From NCBI GenBank assembly GCA_947588975.1, contig CANQAF010000027.1:1-16497 (forward strand): a stretch of DNA of 16,497 nucleotides, written 5' to 3'. Of this stretch, positions 8,133-14,883 are shown piece after piece. The notes beneath the pieces are model-generated. The model was not told the DNA's origin. It made no database searches and worked only from the letters and a program-made list of their open reading frames with translations. A program made the position numbers and the translations under genes. How positions within the stretch are numbered: the first letter of the stretch is position 1; the number at the start of each line of letters is the position of its first letter. This stretch comes from an uncultured Bacilli bacterium. Lineage in GTDB: Bacteria; Bacillota_I; Bacilli_A; RF39; UBA660.

Positions 8133-8137
8133 ATAAA
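8109..8137 (+). promoter_or_regulatory. Promoter of the DUF1292-zincin unit
   Basis: TTGATA (8109-8114), a 17-bp spacer and TATAAA (8132-8137). It is the best candidate in the 172-bp gap after the GH25 gene, which otherwise shows only AT-rich sequence. Confidence 0.6.
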
Positions 8138-8181
8138 TTTTTTATATTGGAGTAAAGATGAAAGTGGAATAAGGATGTAAA

Positions 8182-8436
8182 ATGAATGAAACAAAGTTTT
8201 TAAAAGTTACAGATGATTTTGGGAAGGAAATAACATATGAAATTATATGTGCTTTTAAATTAGAAAAAACAGGAAAAAATTATGTGGTTTATACTGACAA
8301 TACAAATGATGAGGCTGGTAATTTAAATGTTTTTGCCTCAATTTATTACCCTCAAGATAATAGTAAATTAGATTCTATCGAAACAGAAGAAGAATGGCAA
8401 GAAGTAGAAAAAAGATTGAAGGAAATACAACAATAA
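8182..8436 (+). CDS. DUF1292 family protein
   Basis: This 84-aa acidic protein fits the DUF1292 (YrzB-like) family of small cytosolic Bacillota proteins of unknown function. The pattern is clear: an opening beta stretch with VTDDFGKEITYEIICAF, then KNYVVYTDNTNDEAGNLNVFAS, and a closing SIETEEEWQEVEKRLKEI helix. Length is normal for the family. A ribosome binding site AAGGATG (8171-8177) precedes the start. It lies 21 bp before the zincin gene and shares its promoter. Members are usually found near ruvX/mltG genes, so its presence next to a zincin looks like a moved or extra copy. Confidence 0.85.
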   Translation: MNETKFLKVTDDFGKEITYEIICAFKLEKTGKNYVVYTDNTNDEAGNLNVFASIYYPQDNSKLDSIETEEEWQEVEKRLKEIQQ

Positions 8437-8457
8437 ACTAATGAGGAAGTGATTTAG

Positions 8458-9588
8458 ATGGATCATAAAGAAAAGCTTGAATTAAATGATATTTTAATTC
8501 AATTGGAACAAATAGATTATATTTCAATAATAAGAATGTTAAGTCCCATAATTTTTATCACTTATTATACAACTAGTAAAGTAATTGATAGATACGAATT
8601 GCATAAAGATTTTAAACCTAAAAACATTAGTAGAGTTAGTCTACCACCTGAATTAATACAAGAATATTCTAGTATAGATATTGAAAAATTAGCTTCACAA
8701 CGCTTTGGAGAAGCAGTTGTTGAATTTGCTAAACTTATTATAACTAAATTTCCATCAAAGGATTTAACTAACTTTTATAATAATTTAAATGAGTTAAAAG
8801 TAGTACCTAAAAAATTTGGACTTCAAAATTTTGTTATGAAAACTAATATTGCAGCAAATTACAGTTCAAAAAATAATCAAATACAAGTAGATGGTGATAA
8901 CTATACATCCACAATTTATCATGAATTATTTCATATGGCAAGTTCAGTATATAAAGATGGAGTTAGGTATTCTGGCTTTAGACAATCATCATTAAAACCA
9001 GGAATAGCTGATTTAGGAAAAGCCTTAAATGAAGGATATACACAATTGTTAACTGAAAGATATTTTGGCTATAAAGAAGAAGTACGAGGGACTTATAAAT
9101 TTGAGGTTCATATTACAAATAAATTAGAAAAGATTGTTGGTCAAGAGAAAATGGAAAGCCTATATCTAAATGCTAATTTGCTAGGTTTAATTAGTGAATT
9201 GAAAGGATATGCCTCTGAAGATGAAATAATGAAATTTATTTCTGGGACTGATTTTTTAATAGAACATCTTAATGATAAAAGATTGTTTCCGTTTGAAAAA
9301 GAAATGATTACAAGTAGTTTGAAGAATGTAATTGAGTTTTTATTTAGAACATATATTGTGAAGTTGAAAAGACAACTAGACATTGGAGCATTAGATATGA
9401 ATAAGTTTATTAATAATCTAGCTACATTTATTTGGCCTTTAGAAATTAGTTTAAAATGCGGAAAACATAGATATGAAATTTTAACGCTAGAAATTCTACA
9501 TGAAAGTTTAAGAACAATATTTGATGCACCTGATTTAACTGTGAATGCAAGCGAAACAACAAATGAATATATATTAAAAGACAGATAA
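8458..9588 (+). CDS. HExxH zincin, putative metallopeptidase
   Basis: A 376-aa protein of unknown role with a zinc metallopeptidase signature YHELFHMASS (H155, E156, H159). About 35 residues later comes LNEGYTQLLTERYF, where E192 is a plausible third ligand (an E-G-x-x-x gluzincin-like arrangement). The preceding strand NQIQVDGDNYTSTI looks like the edge strand of the active site. There is no signal peptide; one hydrophobic stretch (MLSPIIFITYY, 27-37) is too short and irregular for a confident membrane helix, so a cytosolic location is likely. The C-terminal half is helical and unassigned. GAGGAAGTG precedes ATG 8458. It shares a transcript with the DUF1292 gene. A second zincin lies at 13752-14588 with a different layout. 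Confidence 0.75.
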   Translation: MDHKEKLELNDILIQLEQIDYISIIRMLSPIIFITYYTTSKVIDRYELHKDFKPKNISRVSLPPELIQEYSSIDIEKLASQRFGEAVVEFAKLIITKFPSKDLTNFYNNLNELKVVPKKFGLQNFVMKTNIAANYSSKNNQIQVDGDNYTSTIYHELFHMASSVYKDGVRYSGFRQSSLKPGIADLGKALNEGYTQLLTERYFGYKEEVRGTYKFEVHITNKLEKIVGQEKMESLYLNANLLGLISELKGYASEDEIMKFISGTDFLIEHLNDKRLFPFEKEMITSSLKNVIEFLFRTYIVKLKRQLDIGALDMNKFINNLATFIWPLEISLKCGKHRYEILTLEILHESLRTIFDAPDLTVNASETTNEYILKDR

Positions 9589-9693
9589 AATGCAAAAATT
9601 AAAAAGAAACTTAGTAACTAATGAATGTAGGCATAGACTTAGTTTTTGATAACTAGATAAGATAATAAAATAAAATGAATAGAGGTGTAGATT

Positions 9694-10458
9694 ATGAATA
9701 AATGGGAATTAGCAATAGAAAAGTTTTTAGATAAATATAAGAGTGAGGATTACTTTTTAGGCGCTATTTTAACAGGAAGTTATGCAACAGGTAATAATAA
9801 CGAGAATAGTGATATAGATATTTATATTGTTACCACTGATGATACGAAATAGCGAGAAAGAGGTAATAAAAATATAGATGGATTTTTAATTGAATATTTT
9901 ATAAATCCTAAGAAAAAAATTCTATCATATATGGAAAAAGAACTTCAGGATTATCATATGTCTACAACAATGATTTTTGTTAATGCTAAAATACTATATG
10001 ATAAAGATGGAACTATAAATGAATTAATTAATATTGCTAAAAACAATTTTATGTTAACTAATCTTGCAGATATAGATGATTTTAAATTTAAAATGAATTG
10101 TTATTCTGTTTGGGATGGATTTGATGAATTAGAAGCTAAATATAATAATCATGAAGATATAGATTTTAGTTATTATATGTTTTTGCAAAGGGTATTAGAT
10201 TCTTATTTTTATAATAAACAGATACCATCTATTCCTTTAAATAAAATTGAAATCATATTTAAAAATAATGATTATAGAAAAAAATATAATGTTAAAAAAT
10301 TACCTGATCAGGAATTTATTACAAGAGTTATTAAATGTTTTGATGAAAAAAATTATGATAAAAAATTTGCTTGTGCAAAGAATTTATATAATTATTTTTT
10401 AAGTCAATTTACAAATTTTGATATTAATAATTTAGTTATTAGAAGTAGTGCTGAATAG
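9694..10458 (+). pseudogene. Nucleotidyltransferase gene interrupted by an in-frame amber codon
   Basis: Translation from ATG 9694 (ribosome binding site AGAGGTGT, 9681-9688) gives a DNA-polymerase-beta-type nucleotidyltransferase start: LTGSYATGNNNENSDIDIYIV, with GS at residues 28-29 and the metal-binding D40 and D42. Codon 53 is TAG (9850-9852). The same frame continues without another stop for 201 codons to 10458, beginning RERGNKNIDGFLIEYFINP, a stretch that continues the family naturally. The family has an aromatic or W at this place as I recall it, so a TGG-to-TAG change is the simplest cause. The open frame beginning at ATG 9931 has no ribosome binding site and lacks the catalytic motif, so it is not a separate gene. 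Alternatives are a sequencing error or stop readthrough. A strong terminator follows directly. Confidence 0.85.
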
Positions 10459-10500
10459 AAAAAGACAATCTAGTTAGAAAATTCTAGAATTGTCTTTTTC
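10458..10500 (+). terminator. Strong terminator after the nucleotidyltransferase pseudogene
   Basis: Twelve perfect pairs, GAAAAAGACAAT (10458-10469) with ATTGTCTTTTTC (10489-10500), extended by CTAG/CTAG with one bulged A. The T-rich right arm makes it a good intrinsic terminator, and the A-rich left arm could make it bidirectional. Confidence 0.88.
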
Positions 10501-10788
10501 TTTTTGTAAATCTTTATCTGATATTGTTGATATTGTTAAGATTTATCATTTCAATATGGTTTATTAATCTAATGAGAGTACCAGTATGCTGTTCGTTTAT
10601 AAAAAATAAACGCCACACTACTAGCGCGACGATTTTATCGTTTGGAGCGATTGTAGAAGATATCTACAACTTTCGCCCCCTAACGATTTGATATATAAAT
10701 ATCAACCTTTGATAAAATTTTGATACGAATTTTCTCACATATCTCGGAAAATGAGAATTTTTATGATAAAATTATATTGGTGATTTCA
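10501..10788. other. Intergenic region before the UDG-like gene: small repeats and hairpins
   Basis: No gene is visible. It holds a tandem 9-mer GATATTGTT twice (10520-10537) inside an AAATCTT/AAGATTT inverted pair, a hairpin CGTTTAT-AAAAA-ATAAACG (10594-10612), the structured element listed at 10637-10687, a second hairpin TTGATAT-ATAA-ATATCAA (10688-10705), and an inverted TTCTCA/TGAGAA pair near 10733-10756. No convincing promoter was found for the gene at 10789. Confidence 0.6.
10637..10687. repeat. Structured cassette-boundary hairpin, copy 1
   Basis: ATCGTT (10637-10642) pairs with AACGAT (10682-10687). An internal loop follows with GG opposite CC, then GCGA (10647-10650) with TCGC (10673-10676), a three-base bulge CTT on the right, and TTGTAGA (10651-10657) with TCTACAA (10663-10669) around loop AGATA. 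The left arm carries the core TTGGAGCG shared with the copies at 14868 and 16486. The right arm and the following TTTGATATAT are shared with the copy at 13641. Confidence 0.75.
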
Positions 10789-11496
10789 ATGCAGTTAGAA
10801 GATCTGAACATTGAATATAATAAACTTCAATTAAAATATGGTGCTAAAGAATTAGATTCAATTTATAATGGTGGTTGTAAAAACAATCCAGATGTTTGTT
10901 TTGTTTTTATGAATCCAACTGGCCGAAATATAGCATCGTCTAAAAATTGGAAAGGAATTAAATCTCCTTGGATAGGAACTAAAAATATATGGGACTTATT
11001 TTTTGAACTAAATTTGATGGATAGAAATATATATAGAAAAATAAAAGAAATTAAAGGTAAAGACTGGACAGAAAAATTTGCTGAAGAAGTTTATAAGGAT
11101 GTAGAAAATCACAAATACTTTATTACAAATTTAGGAAAATGTACACAAGTTGATGCTAGAGAATTACCTGATAATGTTTATAAAAAATATTTGCATTTGT
11201 TAAAAAAAGAATTTGAAATAATTAATCCTAAAGTAATTATCTTATTTGGTAATCAAGTAAGTTCTATTGTACTAGATAAAAAAATATCAGTTTCACAGGT
11301 AAGAAAACAACTTTTTGAGAAGAAAATAAATGGGAAAACATATCACTTTTACTCTGTTTATTACCCAGTAGGTAATGGAAGATTTAATATTGACAAATCT
11401 ATTGAAGATATTAAATGGATAATGAAAAATTTAATGATAGGCAATCAGGAGGTTTTGGATAATGCAAATAAAGAAACAACTGCAGGAGTATGTTGA
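10789..11496 (+). CDS. Uracil-DNA glycosylase superfamily protein
   Basis: The 235-aa product has the layout of the uracil-DNA glycosylase fold: an active-site strand CFVFMNPTGRNIASS (37-51), then FITNLGKCTQVD (111-122), a central strand with VIILFGNQVS (149-158), and a final YYPVGNGRFN (191-200) at the place of the base-binding loop. It may excise uracil or another damaged base; some relatives lack activity. I start it at ATG 10789 (GGTGAT at 10779-10784) because the frame's first start, TTG 10720, lacks a ribosome binding site and adds a stretch without family match. Its 3' end overlaps the next gene by 35 nt, so the two products are probably made together. Assignment to a particular UDG family is not possible by eye. 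Confidence 0.65.
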   Translation: MQLEDLNIEYNKLQLKYGAKELDSIYNGGCKNNPDVCFVFMNPTGRNIASSKNWKGIKSPWIGTKNIWDLFFELNLMDRNIYRKIKEIKGKDWTEKFAEEVYKDVENHKYFITNLGKCTQVDARELPDNVYKKYLHLLKKEFEIINPKVIILFGNQVSSIVLDKKISVSQVRKQLFEKKINGKTYHFYSVYYPVGNGRFNIDKSIEDIKWIMKNLMIGNQEVLDNANKETTAGVC

Positions 11497-13417
11497 AAAT
11501 AGCATATTTCCAATTTATGACAAAAATGATTCTGGACACGGAATTGAACATATACGCTATGTTATTAAAAGAAGTCTAGAATTTGCAAAACAATTTGATG
11601 ATATTGATTTGGATATGGTTTATGTAATTGCTTCTTTTCATGATATAGCTCATTATATTGATAGAAATAATCATGAAATATTATCTGCAAAATTATTTTA
11701 TGAAGATGAAAAGATGAAAGAGTTTTTTGACAATGAACAAAGAAAAATAATTAAGGAAGCAATAGAGGATCACCGAGCAAGTTTAGAACATGAGCCAAGA
11801 AGTAATTATGGAAAAATTATTTCATCTGCTGATAGAAATACTGATTTAGTTTCGGCATTAAAAAGGACACATGCTTATACTATTAAACATTATCCTGATT
11901 TGGACTTAGATGATATGATTAATAAAGCATATAAACATATATCAAAGAAATTTGGTAATGATGGATATGCCAAAACATATTGTTATGATAAAGAATTTGA
12001 AGATTTTAAAAAGGATGTAGAAACTTTGATAAAGAATAAATATGGGTTTGCAGTAAAATATATGGAGGTAAATAGAATTATGGATATTAAAGAAAAGGCA
12101 AAATTATTTGCTATACAAGCTCATATGGGACAAGTTAGAAAAAGTGAACCTGATAAACCAATGATAATGCATCCAATTGGAGTTGGGCAACTTTTGGAAT
12201 CATTTGGATATGATGATAATGTTGTAGCAGCGGGTTATTTACATGATGTTGTAGAAGATACAAAATATACTATTGAGGATATTGAAAAAGAATTTGGTAA
12301 GGATATTGCTAACTTAGTAATGGGTGCTTCTGAACCTGATAAATCGCTATCATGGGAAGATAGAAAAAGGCATACAATTGAAGAAACAAAAAAACTTCCT
12401 CTTAGAAATAAATTAGTTATATGCGCTGATAAAATTAACAATTTAGAAGATTTATATTTGAAATTTGAGAAAAGTGGTAATAGAGACTTCAGTGCTTTTA
12501 AAAGAGGAGAAGAATCACAAGAATGGTATTATACAAATATTTATGAAAGTTTAATATCGGGAGAAGATAAAGATTTGCCTATATTCTTAAGATTAAAAGA
12601 CATTTTAGATAAGGTATTTGCTAAAAAAGAAGATTTATTTTTAAGAGATACAATCTTTGTAAATAGCCAAGATTATTATGCAAAATTAAGAAAATTACAT
12701 GCTGGGAAGATTGAATTGCAAAGACTAAAATCATTAGTAACACTCCCTAAACCTTTTGTTATAGAATTTACAGGTACACCTAGAACAGGAAAAACCACAA
12801 TAATAAATAATTTATATGATTTCTTTAAAAAAGGTGGATTTGAAGTTTCTTTAGTAGAAGAGTTTACAACTTCTAAATATTATAAAGAAGAACTAAGAAG
12901 TAAATTTGATAGTATGAGTTATTCAGATAGAGACTTAGCGATATTTGAAGAAATATATAAACAATTACAAAATGCTGTTTTGACAAAAAAAGACTTAATT
13001 TTAATTGATAGATCTTTAAATGATAGACAAACATGGAATTATAGGCGTTTAGTTAGAGGAGATATGCCAGAAGATTTGTATTTAAATGCAAGAGAAAAAT
13101 ACTCAAAACTTTCTAAACAATTAATTGATTTTTTGGTAGTTACTTATGCTGATTCTTTAACCGCTTTAAGAAGAGATTACAATTCTAGTCTGGCTTTAGA
13201 AAACAGAAGATTTCTAAATGAAGCAAATTTAAATGAATATAATGAAAGTTTGCAAGCTTTAAAAGAATTATTGACTGAAAGTGTAGATTCAATATGTTTT
13301 TTAGATACTTCAAAAATGAATTTAAATGATGTTTCTACAGAAGTTGCGTCTCAGATATTACCTGTTATGCGAAAAAGATATATTAAAGCATTTCAACAAA
13401 AGTATAATCTAAAATAG
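11462..13417 (+). CDS. Three-domain fusion: HD hydrolase, RelA/SpoT-type HD hydrolase, P-loop kinase
   Basis: The 651-aa protein joins three nucleotide-related enzymes. Residues 20-190 are an HD phosphohydrolase (HGIEH 26-30, FHDIAH with H60/D61, SADRN with D124). Residues 207-390 match the hydrolase half of RelA/SpoT and small MESH1-type enzymes: AHMGQVRKS (H221), MHPIGV, LHDVVEDT (H261, D262, E265, D266) and CADKINNL (D323, N326). These hydrolyse (p)ppGpp or NADPH in known members. Residues 430-651 are a P-loop kinase, GTPRTGKTT (438-446), IDRSLNDRQ and a RRDYNSSLALENRR lid-like segment, near deoxynucleoside/thymidylate kinases. Ribosome binding site AGGAGG is at 11447-11452. A second site, GGAGGT (12064-12069), stands before in-frame ATG 12080 (M207), exactly at the second domain. 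The gene overlaps the UDG-like gene by 35 nt. Confidence 0.85.
   Translation: MQIKKQLQEYVENSIFPIYDKNDSGHGIEHIRYVIKRSLEFAKQFDDIDLDMVYVIASFHDIAHYIDRNNHEILSAKLFYEDEKMKEFFDNEQRKIIKEAIEDHRASLEHEPRSNYGKIISSADRNTDLVSALKRTHAYTIKHYPDLDLDDMINKAYKHISKKFGNDGYAKTYCYDKEFEDFKKDVETLIKNKYGFAVKYMEVNRIMDIKEKAKLFAIQAHMGQVRKSEPDKPMIMHPIGVGQLLESFGYDDNVVAAGYLHDVVEDTKYTIEDIEKEFGKDIANLVMGASEPDKSLSWEDRKRHTIEETKKLPLRNKLVICADKINNLEDLYLKFEKSGNRDFSAFKRGEESQEWYYTNIYESLISGEDKDLPIFLRLKDILDKVFAKKEDLFLRDTIFVNSQDYYAKLRKLHAGKIELQRLKSLVTLPKPFVIEFTGTPRTGKTTIINNLYDFFKKGGFEVSLVEEFTTSKYYKEELRSKFDSMSYSDRDLAIFEEIYKQLQNAVLTKKDLILIDRSLNDRQTWNYRRLVRGDMPEDLYLNAREKYSKLSKQLIDFLVVTYADSLTALRRDYNSSLALENRRFLNEANLNEYNESLQALKELLTESVDSICFLDTSKMNLNDVSTEVASQILPVMRKRYIKAFQQKYNLK
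12064..12082 (+). promoter_or_regulatory. Internal ribosome binding site in the fusion gene
   Basis: GGAGGT (12064-12069) lies ten bases before ATG 12080, in frame with the long protein and at the exact start of the second HD domain (MDIKEKAKLF). It could give a shorter MESH1-kinase product, or be a relic of two formerly separate genes. Confidence 0.55.
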
Positions 13418-13450
13418 CAATCACGACTTTTAGATGTGGTTGTTATTTTT
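13418..13450 (+). terminator. Terminator after the HD-HD-kinase gene
   Basis: CAATCAC (13418-13424) pairs with GTGGTTG (13436-13442), including one wobble pair, and is followed by TTATTTTT. It starts right after the stop codon. Confidence 0.75.
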
Positions 13451-13496
13451 CTTGAAAACGCTAGATAATGCCAATATCTATTCATTTTATTAGTAA

Positions 13497-13654
13497 TTTG
13501 TTTTTGACAAAATAATTAACCCCCTAGAAATTTTGGCAAATATATCAAAATATCCTTGGGGATTTTTTATTGAAATAAAAAATCATCTCTGGATAGAGAT
13601 GAAATATATTTGAATGTCCAAAAAGTTCGAACAGATTCGTCAATGAAGAGGATG
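13497..13654. repeat. Long intergenic repeat, copy A
   Basis: This 158-nt stretch is highly similar to 14730-14883, including 51 identical bases (13592-13642 with 14821-14871). In order it has a TTTTGACAAAATAA start, a terminator-like hairpin (13520-13568), a small hairpin CATCTCT-GGAT-AGAGATG (13584-13601), a constant segment with the palindrome GTTCGAAC, and the left arm of the boundary hairpin. The two copies flank the minus-strand zincin gene in direct orientation. Confidence 0.9.
13520..13568 (+). terminator. Terminator-like hairpin inside repeat copy A
   Basis: CCCC (13520-13523) with GGGG (13558-13561) and ATTTTG (13530-13535) with CAAAAT (13546-13551), separated by small internal loops and followed by six T residues. 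It would stop + strand transcripts entering from the left, as a second terminator after the one at 13418. Confidence 0.65.
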
Positions 13655-13686
13655 TGGAAGATATCTACAATTCTCATATCTAATTG
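13641..13686. repeat. Structured cassette-boundary hairpin, copy 2
   Basis: CAAT (13641-13644) pairs with ATTG (13683-13686), GAG (13648-13650) with CTC (13673-13675), and TGTGGA (13653-13658) with TCTACA (13664-13669) around loop AGATA; an ATT bulge sits on the right. Compared with copy 1, both sides of the outer stem and of the middle stem have changed together, so the shape is kept while the sequence is not. The left arm lacks the TTGGAGCG consensus (here ATGAAGAGG). Confidence 0.72.
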
Positions 13687-13706
13687 TTTGATATATGGAA
13701 AATTTA

Positions 13707-13734
13707 TTCAATTTAGTTTTAATACAAAATTGAA
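13707..13734 (-). terminator. Possible terminator for the minus-strand zincin gene
   Basis: TTCAATTT (13707-13714) and AAATTGAA (13727-13734) form a perfect 8-bp stem about 20 bp past the zincin stop codon. Read on the minus strand it is followed by an AT-rich tail ending in TTTT. The stem has few G-C pairs, so strength is doubtful. Confidence 0.45.
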
Positions 13735-13751
13735 AAATATTATAATTTTAT

Positions 13752-14588
13752 TTACTTTTTAATATTATTTGTATCAATATTTTTGTTTAAAAAAGAAGTA
13801 CATATTTCGCTACATCTTTGATCTAAAAAAGATACAAATTCATTTCCAATTATATTTTTTAAAATCTCAAATAAATTATTATTAGGATTTGTTAATTTTA
13901 TTGCACAATAATTAGCAAGTATTTCTTCGAACTGATAATGTGTATTAGAAAAATATTCATAACTATGGCCTGATGATTTTTTTGATTTCTTAGCAATATA
14001 ATTATTTTCCTTTTGATAAGTTAAGCCATAGGTATGAGACCAGCCATCCATTATAGAATCTATTATACCTTCAATGCATGTAATTGTATTAAATTCTGTA
14101 CTTTGAGGCTCCTGTTTTATATTATCTTGCATAATCTTGATATTTTTTGACTTTACATCATTAATTTCACTATTAATTTCGTGCAAAAGATGTTTTTTCG
14201 TTTTTTTACACAAATTTAAAAGGTCTATCATTAAATCAGTATTTTTAGAAGCTGAGGAAAAATTGTTTTTAAATAAATAATATTCGTTTGGTACTTGAAA
14301 ATATGAAAAATTGTATGACAATAAATGTGTAAGTTCATGAAAAAAAGTTTCAATTGATAAGTTATTTAGATATATTACATTATTGTCTGCGCGAAAATAG
14401 GATTTTTCTTTAGTTGTATCTAAAATTATATTAAGTCTTGGATTAATTGTTTTCAATAATAGTAATCGCTCAAATACACTGTTAGATAAATCTTTGTTTT
14501 TTTCTTGTGATAAATAATATGAATATAAAAATATATTTTTAGTTTCTTCATCTGGAAATAAACTTAATAGTTTTTCTATTTTAAACAT
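13752..14588 (-). CDS. HExxH zincin, putative metallopeptidase, minus strand
   Basis: The 278-aa protein has a zinc peptidase motif FFHELTHLLS (H84, E85, H88). Far downstream comes GHSYEYFSNTHYQFEEILANYCAI, where E221 or E222 is the likely third ligand. The G-H-x-x-x-Y-F ... F-E-E-I-x-A-N-Y arrangement is familiar from lethal-factor-like and related gluzincin-type proteins in Bacillota, but I cannot name a family. No signal peptide or membrane helix is visible. I use ATG 14588 because AGAGGTTG precedes it at a normal distance; the longer TTG start at 14600 falls inside that ribosome binding site. It is the only minus-strand gene seen and sits alone between the two long repeats, facing the HD-HD-kinase gene. 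Its own promoter is visible. Confidence 0.75.
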   Translation of the reverse strand: MFKIEKLLSLFPDEETKNIFLYSYYLSQEKNKDLSNSVFERLLLLKTINPRLNIILDTTKEKSYFRADNNVIYLNNLSIETFFHELTHLLSYNFSYFQVPNEYYLFKNNFSSASKNTDLMIDLLNLCKKTKKHLLHEINSEINDVKSKNIKIMQDNIKQEPQSTEFNTITCIEGIIDSIMDGWSHTYGLTYQKENNYIAKKSKKSSGHSYEYFSNTHYQFEEILANYCAIKLTNPNNNLFEILKNIIGNEFVSFLDQRCSEICTSFLNKNIDTNNIKK

Positions 14589-14615
14589 AATTATCTTCAA
14601 CCTCTATTCTTTTGT

Positions 14616-14644
14616 AATATATCATATTTCATAGATTTTGTCTA
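14616..14644 (-). promoter_or_regulatory. Promoter of the minus-strand zincin gene
   Basis: Read on the minus strand: TAGACA (14639-14644), a 17-bp spacer and TATATT (14616-14621) with an extended -10 TG. It lies about 30 bp before the start codon and makes the gene independent of its neighbours. Confidence 0.65.
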
Positions 14645-14729
14645 ATCTTTCAATTATTGTTGCTATGTTCATTCTTTATACTTTGTAATTTCTTATTTTC
14701 TCATAACAATTGTTTTTTACCAAAGCTAT

Positions 14730-14883
14730 TTTGTTTTAGACAAAATAAATAACCCCCTAGGAATTTTGACAAGTATATCAAAATATCCTTGGGGATTTTT
14801 TATTTCAATAAGAAACTCTAGATAGAGATGAAATATATTTGAATGTCCAAAAAGTTCGAACAGATTCGTCATTGGAGCGGATG
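14730..14883. repeat. Long intergenic repeat, copy B
   Basis: The partner of 13497-13654, with the same modules in the same order and direction. Its small hairpin is shortened (CTCTA-GA-TAGAG, 14816-14827), but the 51 bases from 14821 to 14871 are identical. It ends in the left arm of the third boundary hairpin. The rest of the 14589-15008 gap holds the zincin promoter, this repeat and the leader of the nuclease gene. Confidence 0.9.
14753..14801 (+). terminator. Terminator-like hairpin inside repeat copy B
   Basis: CCCC (14753-14756) with GGGG (14791-14794), AGG (14759-14761) with CCT (14787-14789), and ATTTTG (14763-14768) with CAAAAT (14779-14784), then six T residues. It is better paired than the one in copy A. 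No + strand gene precedes it directly, so it is likely to travel with the repeat rather than serve a particular gene. Confidence 0.7.

Noticed and set aside
8150..8160. TTGGAG near the DUF1292 start as another boundary site
   Set aside because: Only six bases match and no pairing right arm is found nearby; it is probably chance.
9931..10458. Separate 175-aa gene after the amber codon
   Set aside because: It is in frame with the upstream nucleotidyltransferase start, has no ribosome binding site and lacks the catalytic motif; it is the 3' part of the broken gene.
10720..10788. N-terminal extension of the UDG-like gene from TTG 10720
   Set aside because: No ribosome binding site, a hairpin inside it, and family similarity begins only after ATG 10789.
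13501..13530. TTGACA in the long repeat as a promoter -35 box
   Set aside because: No -10 box lies 16-18 bp downstream, where the sequence is C-rich and part of the terminator hairpin; copy B has TAGACA.
13592..13642. tRNA-like segment (GTTCGAAC, like a T-arm) in the long repeats
   Set aside because: No acceptor stem, anticodon arm or CCA-like end can be folded around it, and both copies show the same non-tRNA context.
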